Shown: positions 37,068 through 41,899 of the stretch, piece by piece | Position numbering within the stretch: position 1 is the first letter of the stretch | Layout: every line of letters starts with the position of its first letter | Notes under the pieces: model-generated | Told to the model about the DNA's origin: nothing | Databases searched by the model: none | Seen by the model: the letters and a program-made list of their open reading frames with translations, nothing else | Assembly (NCBI GenBank): GCA_031290105.1 | Contig: JAITOD010000005.1 | Span: 1-41,899, forward strand | Origin: Oscillospiraceae bacterium | GTDB taxonomy: Bacteria; Bacillota; Clostridia; Oscillospirales; Acutalibacteraceae | Length of the DNA stretch: 41,899 nt | Direction of reading: 5' to 3' | Made by a program: the position numbers and the translations under genes

Positions 37068-39521
37068 TTAGTCGTCCCACGGCGGGGGCTCGTCCGCCTG
37101 CGGGGCAAAGGAGCCGTTCAGTGCGGTGCGCTCGTAATATTGCGACTTGCTGACCAGCACCTTGCGCGGACGGCTGCCCTCAAACGGACCCACAACGCCC
37201 GCTTGCTCCAGCTGGTCAATCACGCGGGAGGCACGCGCATAACCCAGCTTGAGCCGCCGTTGCAGCAAGGTGGTGCTCGCCATCTCCGCCTCAACAACCA
37301 CGCGCACTGCTTCCTCAAACATCTCGTCGTGCTCGCCGTCGGCGTCGCCAAAGTCGTCCGGCGCGCCGCGTTTGCCCTTGCCAAGCTCCGTGGAGAGCTT
37401 CTCAATTTCGTCCAGAACGCCGTCGTTATATTCCGCATCGGACTGCATGGAAATGAAGCGCACAACCTGCTCCACCTCCGCGTCGGAGATAAAACAGCCC
37501 TGTATTCGCACGGGTTTTTGCAATTCTATGGGCAGGAATAGCATGTCGCCGTAGCCCAACAGCTTCTCCGCGCCGGACATATCCAGTATGGTGCGGCTAT
37601 CAACCTGGCTTGAGACAGAAAGCGCAATGCGGCTGGGAATATTCGCCTTGATAAGCCCTGTGATAACGTCCACCGACGGGCGCTGAGTGGCGATTACAAG
37701 GTGAATACCCGCGGCGCGGGCTTTTTGCGCCAAACGGCAAATGGAATCCTCCACCTCTTTTGGGGCGACCATCATCAGGTCAGCCAGCTCGTCGATAAAA
37801 ATCACCATGCGCGTCAGCGGATCAAATTCGCCCGTCCGCCCCGCCAGCTCGTTGTAGCCGCTGATGTCACGTACCCCGCGCTCCGAAAGAAGCTTGTAGC
37901 GCTTTTCCATTTCGCCCACAGCCCACGCCAGCGCGCCCGCCGCCTTGCGGGTGTCTGACACAACGGGGATTTCCAAATGCGGCACGCCGTTATATACCGA
38001 AAACTCCACCTGCTTGGGGTCAATCATCAGCAAGCGAACCTCGTCCGGCGTTGCGTTGAACAGCAGACTGACAATCATGGTGTTCATGCACACCGATTTG
38101 CCCGAGCCGGTTGTTCCCGCAATAAGCAGATGCGGCATTTTCGCCAAATCAGCGCAAACCACGCTGCCGCTGATATCACGCCCCAGCGCCACATTGAGCT
38201 TTGAGCGCGAGCGGCGGTATACTGGGCTATCCAGGATTTCGCGCATTCCAACAGCCGCCTTGTGCTTATTGGGCACCTCAATGCCGATTGCGGATTTGCC
38301 CGGAATCGGCGCTTCAATCCGCACGCCCACAGCGGCAAGGCGCAGCGCAAGGTCGTCCGCCAGATTGGTGATTCTGTTGATTCGCACGCCCGCTTCCGGC
38401 ACCAGCTCGTAGCGTGTGACGGACGGTCCGCGCGCAACATCTGCAATGCTTGCCCTTACGCCAAAGCTTGCCAGAGTTTCAATCAGCGTCCGTGACGTGG
38501 ACTGCTCCTGCTCGTCCGCGCGGCCGGATTTTACGTCCGGCGCAATTTCCTTCAATATGGAGAGCGGCGGGCAGCGATATGCGGCTTCGGCTTCGGGAGT
38601 TTCGGGTGTTTCCGGGTCACTGAGCGGCGGGGTGATAAACACCTTTTTGGGCGGAACGCGCTTGGGGTCAAATATGCGGATAACGTCCTCGTCACGCGGG
38701 GAGAGCGGAGAGGCTGTGCCGCTGTGATCGGGATATGAGCCGCCGCCCTCGCCGAACTCGCCGTTATCACCTGCGGCAGAGCGAGCTTTTTGCCGCTCCC
38801 TTACGGGTGCTTTGGAGTCGGCACGGGCACTCTCCGTCTTTTTTTCGGTCACTTTGAGTCCAACGTGTTTGGCTCCGCTGCCAACGTTTTTTATTGCGGA
38901 AACCACCGTTTGCCGCGTCCACAGCAAAATCAGCGTCAGCAAGCTGACACCAAGGACAATCAGTGCCGGAGCTTTGCCCAGCTTGCCCAGCAGTGCGCCG
39001 AAAACCGCGCCGAACGCCCCGCCGCTTTTCAGGATTTCCTCTGCGGCGAACGCATTCGCAATCTGCTCCGTCCAAGCCGTGCGCTCCAGATAGAAATCCT
39101 TGTGACTGATTACGTGCCAGCTAATCAGCAAAACCGCGCTGATTGCTATCAGGTATTTGCCGAATACCCCCACTTGTTTCCTTACAGACTCGAACGAAAG
39201 GGCGATTGCGGCACTTATGCACACAAGCACCATGCCGTACGCGCCAATGCCGAACACACCGCGATAAGCGTTGTGGAGCCAGAGCCATGCGCTCTGACCC
39301 GGAACTATGCACACCGCCAACAGCACCAGCCCCGCCGCCAGAGCCAGCGCAGAGCTGTGCTCCAGCACATTGCCGGAGCGCGGACGAAATGCCTGAGGTG
39401 CAGCGGGCACTTTAGTTGTGCTTTTTTTCCCTCCGCCCGTAGTGGCACCGGGCCTCCCGGCGGAAGTTCCTTTGACACCGCTCTGCGTGCCGGACTTGCC
39501 GCGTTGCTTATCCTCTGCCAT
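37068..39521 (-). CDS. FtsK/SpoIIIE-family DNA translocase
   Basis: Hexameric ATP-driven pump that moves chromosomal DNA through the division or sporulation septum. The 817-residue protein has a Lys/Gly/Ser-rich N-terminus, four hydrophobic segments (about residues 55-195), a variable linker, then the motor: [14 protein letters not shown] (Walker A, near residue 474), [13 protein letters not shown] (Walker B, near 570) and [22 protein letters not shown]. The gamma winged helix that reads KOPS/SRS sequences is at the C-terminus ([25 protein letters not shown]). AAGGAGGG precedes the ATG. As the only such gene in view it may serve both division and spore formation. Confidence 0.95.
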   Translation of the reverse strand: MAEDKQRGKSGTQSGVKGTSAGRPGATTGGGKKSTTKVPAAPQAFRPRSGNVLEHSSALALAAGLVLLAVCIVPGQSAWLWLHNAYRGVFGIGAYGMVLVCISAAIALSFESVRKQVGVFGKYLIAISAVLLISWHVISHKDFYLERTAWTEQIANAFAAEEILKSGGAFGAVFGALLGKLGKAPALIVLGVSLLTLILLWTRQTVVSAIKNVGSGAKHVGLKVTEKKTESARADSKAPVRERQKARSAAGDNGEFGEGGGSYPDHSGTASPLSPRDEDVIRIFDPKRVPPKKVFITPPLSDPETPETPEAEAAYRCPPLSILKEIAPDVKSGRADEQEQSTSRTLIETLASFGVRASIADVARGPSVTRYELVPEAGVRINRITNLADDLALRLAAVGVRIEAPIPGKSAIGIEVPNKHKAAVGMREILDSPVYRRSRSKLNVALGRDISGSVVCADLAKMPHLLIAGTTGSGKSVCMNTMIVSLLFNATPDEVRLLMIDPKQVEFSVYNGVPHLEIPVVSDTRKAAGALAWAVGEMEKRYKLLSERGVRDISGYNELAGRTGEFDPLTRMVIFIDELADLMMVAPKEVEDSICRLAQKARAAGIHLVIATQRPSVDVITGLIKANIPSRIALSVSSQVDSRTILDMSGAEKLLGYGDMLFLPIELQKPVRIQGCFISDAEVEQVVRFISMQSDAEYNDGVLDEIEKLSTELGKGKRGAPDDFGDADGEHDEMFEEAVRVVVEAEMASTTLLQRRLKLGYARASRVIDQLEQAGVVGPFEGSRPRKVLVSKSQYYERTALNGSFAPQADEPPPWDD

Positions 39522-39555
39522 GCGCTGTCCCTCCTTAATGCTTCACCCGGCGAGA

Positions 39556-39584
39556 ATTATAGCATTTTCGGAAGAAAAAGGCAA
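39556..39584 (-). promoter_or_regulatory. Promoter of the ftsK/spoIIIE gene
   Basis: Minus strand TTGCCT (39579-39584), 17 bases, TATAAT (39556-39561). The spacer ends CCGAAAATGC, identical to the thiN promoter over 16 bases including the -10. Confidence 0.78.
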
Positions 39585-39700
39585 GGAAATTCGCTGATAG
39601 ACCATGAAAGCTGCCGCGCCTTCATTGGCTGCCGACTCTAAACGCAGTGCCGCAGTTAGGAGCAGCGGCTGCATGAACAGCTTGTGAACGGAGGGGCAAT

Positions 39701-39729
39701 TTGCTTTTCGTCCGTAAATCTGCTATACT
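39701..39729 (+). promoter_or_regulatory. Promoter of rpe
   Basis: TTGCTT (39701-39706), 17 bases, TATACT (39724-39729), with TGC extension. A GGGTAA/TTACCC stem can form in the leader (about 39736-39774). Confidence 0.65.
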
Positions 39730-39798
39730 TTTCGCGGGTAATCGTGTGGGAGTGCGGTTCGGTTTAGGTTACCCAAATACGGCACGATGGAGGGGACA

Positions 39799-40470
39799 AT
39801 GTCGGTATTGGTTGCGCCAAGCCTGCTGGCGGCTGATTTTGCCAATCTGGAACGGGAAATGACGCAGGTTGAACTCGCCGGTGCGGATTGGCTCCACCTG
39901 GACGTGATGGACGGTCACTTTGTGCCGAACATCAGTTTTGGCGCGCCGGTGATTGCCGCGCTGCGTCCGCTCTCGCGCCTGTTTTTCGATGTGCACCTGA
40001 TGATCTCCGAGCCCTTGCGCTATCTTGAGGATTTTGCCGAGGCGGGCGCGGATAGCATCACCTTTCACACTGAGAGCAACAGCCCTGTTGCGGAAACAAT
40101 TGACGCAATCCGCGCGCTGAAGAACCGTGACGGCAAGCGGATTATGGCAGGTCTTTCGGTCAAGCCGGGCACAGAAATCAATGCGGTCTACCCATACCTC
40201 AGCAGACTGGATATGGTGCTCATCATGACTGTGGAACCGGGCTTTGGCGGACAGGCGTTCATGCCGGAAATGCTCCCGAAGCTTGCGTCACTGCGCGAAA
40301 AGTGCGTATCAATGGGCAAGCGGCTGCATATTCAGGCTGACGGCGGCATAAACGAAAAAAATGCCCGCGCGGTAATTGACGCGGGTGCGGATTGTCTTGT
40401 TGCGGGTTCAGCAATCTTTGGCGCGGGCGACGCCGCTTGCGCAATTCGTCAATTAACAAGCAACGATTAA
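39799..40470 (+). CDS. rpe: Ribulose-phosphate 3-epimerase
   Basis: Interconverts ribulose 5-phosphate and xylulose 5-phosphate in the pentose phosphate pathway. The 223-residue TIM barrel starts MSVLVAPSLLAADFANLERE; WLHLDVMDGHFVPNISFG (about residues 32-49) contains the metal ligands, FFDVHLMI (about 65-72) has the catalytic Asp and His neighbours, MTVEPGFGGQAF (about 140-151) is the flexible loop, and QADGGINEKN (about 177-186) the phosphate site. The ATG at 39799 is chosen because GGAGGGG lies 4-5 bases upstream; an in-frame ATG at 39787 would place it inside the gene. It is a single-gene unit. Confidence 0.96.
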   Translation: MSVLVAPSLLAADFANLEREMTQVELAGADWLHLDVMDGHFVPNISFGAPVIAALRPLSRLFFDVHLMISEPLRYLEDFAEAGADSITFHTESNSPVAETIDAIRALKNRDGKRIMAGLSVKPGTEINAVYPYLSRLDMVLIMTVEPGFGGQAFMPEMLPKLASLREKCVSMGKRLHIQADGGINEKNARAVIDAGADCLVAGSAIFGAGDAACAIRQLTSND

Positions 40471-40525
40471 CAGCCGTATGCCGATCGGCAAATCGCTAAT
40501 CATTAATTCTTCATTGTTAATTTCT
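40445..40525. repeat. CAATTAAC-type AT-rich repeat cluster between rpe and mecA
   Basis: CAATTAACAAGCAACGATTAAC and, after the GCCGATCGGC palindrome, ATCATTAATTCTTCATTGTTAATT face each other at the convergent ends of rpe and mecA; both stop codons lie in it. Related to the inverted repeat at 8126-8175. Confidence 0.4.
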
Positions 40526-41090
40526 CCAGCGCTCTCTCGCCCACAATTTCCCTCCAGTATTCACGCGTGGCGGCGGCGGTCATAACACCGCCGGGCAGCA
40601 ATTCGCCGTACTCCTGAAAGAACACGCACAGCGCACGCGGACGGCTGCCCGGTGTAAGCAAAAGGCGGTATTGCCCATCCTTCTCGTAGAGCGCGGAGTA
40701 CTCCGGCAAAGGCGAGCCGAAAGCTGCGTACGCCCGCACGGAATCCAGCACAGGGTCAATGGATGGGAAGACAAAGCATAGGCAAGGAGCGGTTGGGGAG
40801 CTGCTGCGCAGAGGCTTTATTTGCGGGATAATCCGCTTGCTCTGCCCAATGAGCGTGAAATGCAGCACACAGCCGCCGGAGCGGTGCGGGATTACTTCAA
40901 TCATCATACGCCCGGATGGGTCGATGTCACGCCCAAGCTCCCGCCCGGCACGGTCAAGCAGCGTCCAAATAACCCGCCGCGTTTCTATGTTGGCATAGTC
41001 CAGCTCCTCAAATGTAATCTCCAGTTCCGCCATGTCCTTTGCGCTCAGCTCAACCAAAATGCGCTCTTCAGAGAGCTCCTCAATCTTCAT
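40503..41090 (-). CDS. Adaptor protein MecA-like
   Basis: A 195-residue protein of the MecA/YpbH family, which delivers substrates to the ClpC-ClpP protease. Recognisable pieces: MKIEELSEERILVELSAKDM at the N-terminus, LEITFEELDYANIETRRVIW (about residues 26-45), and the core GRMMIEVIPHRSGGCVLHFT, then a C-terminal domain ending YWREIVGERALEKLT. The family often has a Glu-rich linker between the domains; here it is short and reads SSSPTAPCLC. In Clostridia, which lack the ComK system of Bacillus, its targets are unknown. ATG 41090 has AGGTGG upstream; a GTG at 41099 is an alternative. Confidence 0.85.
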   Translation of the reverse strand: MKIEELSEERILVELSAKDMAELEITFEELDYANIETRRVIWTLLDRAGRELGRDIDPSGRMMIEVIPHRSGGCVLHFTLIGQSKRIIPQIKPLRSSSPTAPCLCFVFPSIDPVLDSVRAYAAFGSPLPEYSALYEKDGQYRLLLTPGSRPRALCVFFQEYGELLPGGVMTAAATREYWREIVGERALEKLTMKN

Positions 41091-41141
41091 GCTCACCACC
41101 TGCCGTCTGCTGATAACTGTTACGTGTCAGACACTACTAAT

Positions 41142-41170
41142 ATCATATTCGCGTTGCGGAAAAAATGCAA
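41142..41170 (-). promoter_or_regulatory. Promoter of the mecA-like gene
   Basis: Minus strand TTGCAT (41165-41170), 17 bases, TATGAT (41142-41147). A short palindrome GTGTCAGACAC (41124-41134) lies in the leader. Confidence 0.6.
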
Positions 41171-41204
41171 TGCAAAATTAATTCCAAAATTGGAGGCTTA
41201 AACC

Positions 41205-41899
41205 ATGGCAACCGCTAGCGCCGCCCCCAAAACCGCAGAACTGCTGCCGCCGGAGACAAAATATTACCAAATTGCCCTGCTGATGCTAATGCTTCCGGCT
41301 GTATTAGCTTGGTATTACTACCGCGGGCAAGCATTGCGCCTTCTTGCGATTTGCGCCGTAAGCGCGCTTGTGTGCGAGTTGGCGGTGCGGCTGATATTCC
41401 GCAAGACCATGCGCAAGCAATTTGACTGCGGAAGCCTTTTCACCGGCGTAGCGATTGCCCTGTGTCTGCCGGCAGACGCTCCAATATATGTGGGAGTCAG
41501 CGCGTCTATGTTTGCGGTTTTGGTTGCTGCGCTTCCATTCGGCGGGACGCACCGCGCACCGTTTATCCCGGCGGCGGCGGGCATGGCGTTCGCGGTGGTC
41601 TGCTTTAAGGACGCGGTCTTCAGCTACCCGGCAACCGTGCTTGAGAGCGCCTCGGTGATTCCACCCGGAGTTTCGCTGGCGTCGCTGCTGCAAAACGGCA
41701 TTTTTCCGCGCCTGGACACCGCGTCTATGCTTGATTTGCTGCTTGGAAAAGTCTCCGGGCCCATGGGCTCGGGTTGCCTTACGCTGTTGTTGGGGACTGT
41801 GTTCTTTACTTGTCTTTTGGGCAAGGAGTCCTTTTGCTGCTCAGCAGGGTTTATTGCGGGCATGACGGCATATGCGTCATTTTTCCCGCGCGTACCCAC
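41205..41899 (+). CDS. RnfD/NqrB-family electron transport membrane subunit (partial, runs off the window)
   Basis: An ATG with GGAGG 8 bases upstream opens a frame that continues through the last base (231 codons seen). It is a polytopic membrane protein with at least six hydrophobic segments. FTGVAIALCLPADAPIYVGVSASMFAV-like sequence followed by LPFGGTHRAPFIPAAAGMAF occupies the place of the RnfD motif with FGGxGxNxFNPAxxG, and LLLGKVSGPMGSGCLTLLLG matches the LxLGxxxGxxGExS region. RnfD carries a covalent FMN in the ferredoxin:NAD+ oxidoreductase (Rnf) that builds an ion gradient. The key motif is divergent (Asn residues lost), and rnfC is not upstream, so it may be a specialised relative. 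The divergent neighbour is mecA. Confidence 0.7.
   Translation, partial: MATASAAPKTAELLPPETKYYQIALLMLMLPAVLAWYYYRGQALRLLAICAVSALVCELAVRLIFRKTMRKQFDCGSLFTGVAIALCLPADAPIYVGVSASMFAVLVAALPFGGTHRAPFIPAAAGMAFAVVCFKDAVFSYPATVLESASVIPPGVSLASLLQNGIFPRLDTASMLDLLLGKVSGPMGSGCLTLLLGTVFFTCLLGKESFCCSAGFIAGMTAYASFFPRVP

Noticed and set aside
1..41899. tRNA, rRNA, insertion sequences, prophage genes and integration sites
   Set aside because: No cloverleaf with CCA end, rRNA sequence, transposase or integrase motif was found on either strand.

Overview
The window looks like chromosome of a GC-rich, anaerobic, spore-forming Firmicute of class Clostridia, most like the Oscillospiraceae/Ruminococcaceae group (inference). 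Sporulation genes (spoIIID, spoIIE, spo0A, an ftsK/spoIIIE translocase) sit among strictly anaerobic metabolism (a single-chain pyruvate:ferredoxin oxidoreductase, a CoA ligase of the phenylacetate type, an RnfD-like subunit, and the PyrK/PyrD form of dihydroorotate dehydrogenase). No tRNA, rRNA, insertion sequence, prophage or CRISPR array is visible.

Layout. 1-3.2 kb: the end of an unknown gene, spoIIID with a sigma-E-type promoter, a two-gene ABC importer of the nitrate/sulfonate type, and a pair of exported unknown proteins. 3.3-5.8 kb: DUF2953 protein and a short alanyl-tRNA synthetase without C-Ala domain. 6.0-7.8 kb: paaK and an ACT-domain protein. 7.8-8.2 kb: a gap that looks like a type I toxin-antitoxin locus. 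14.4-8.2 kb (minus): a seven-gene overlapping operon, thiN - histidine kinase - DUF1385 - prmC - M50 protease - scpA - scpB. 14.6-18.9 kb: a four-gene secretion island, with a SipW-like signal peptidase and three exported proteins sharing an unusual post-signal motif (AW-x4-QHKTN). 19-22.4 kb: a thioredoxin-reductase-like flavoprotein, an exported unknown, and a leucine-rich-repeat/BIG2 surface protein. 22.5-27.4 kb: nifJ, a DUF1893 protein and an ECF S-component. 27.5-30 kb: a 55-residue proline-rich peptide and spoIIE with a 0A box at its promoter. 30-33.4 kb: a degenerate Lgt-like membrane protein with an apparent ACG start, a collapsed nucleotidyltransferase pseudogene, a D,D-carboxypeptidase and a metallophosphoesterase. 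33.4-36.8 kb (minus): spo0A; then, from their own promoter, pyrK-pyrD-ruvX-remB-like, each overlapping the next. 37-41.9 kb: ftsK/spoIIIE, rpe, mecA and the start of an rnfD-like gene.

How it fits together. Spo0A, the 0A box at spoIIE, the sigma-E promoter of spoIIID and an orphan sensor kinase outline a sporulation circuit. NifJ, RnfD and possibly a ferredoxin-linked flavoprotein would share reduced ferredoxin. The most novel parts are the SipW-like secretion/matrix island (14.7-18.9 kb) and the compact type I toxin-antitoxin candidate (7.86-8.11 kb). Promoters are unusually readable: more than ten have -35/-10 pairs spaced exactly 17 bp, several with a recurring CGAAA-TGN spacer next to TATAAT or TATACT. 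Function calls come from recognised motifs and domain architecture; no database search was run.
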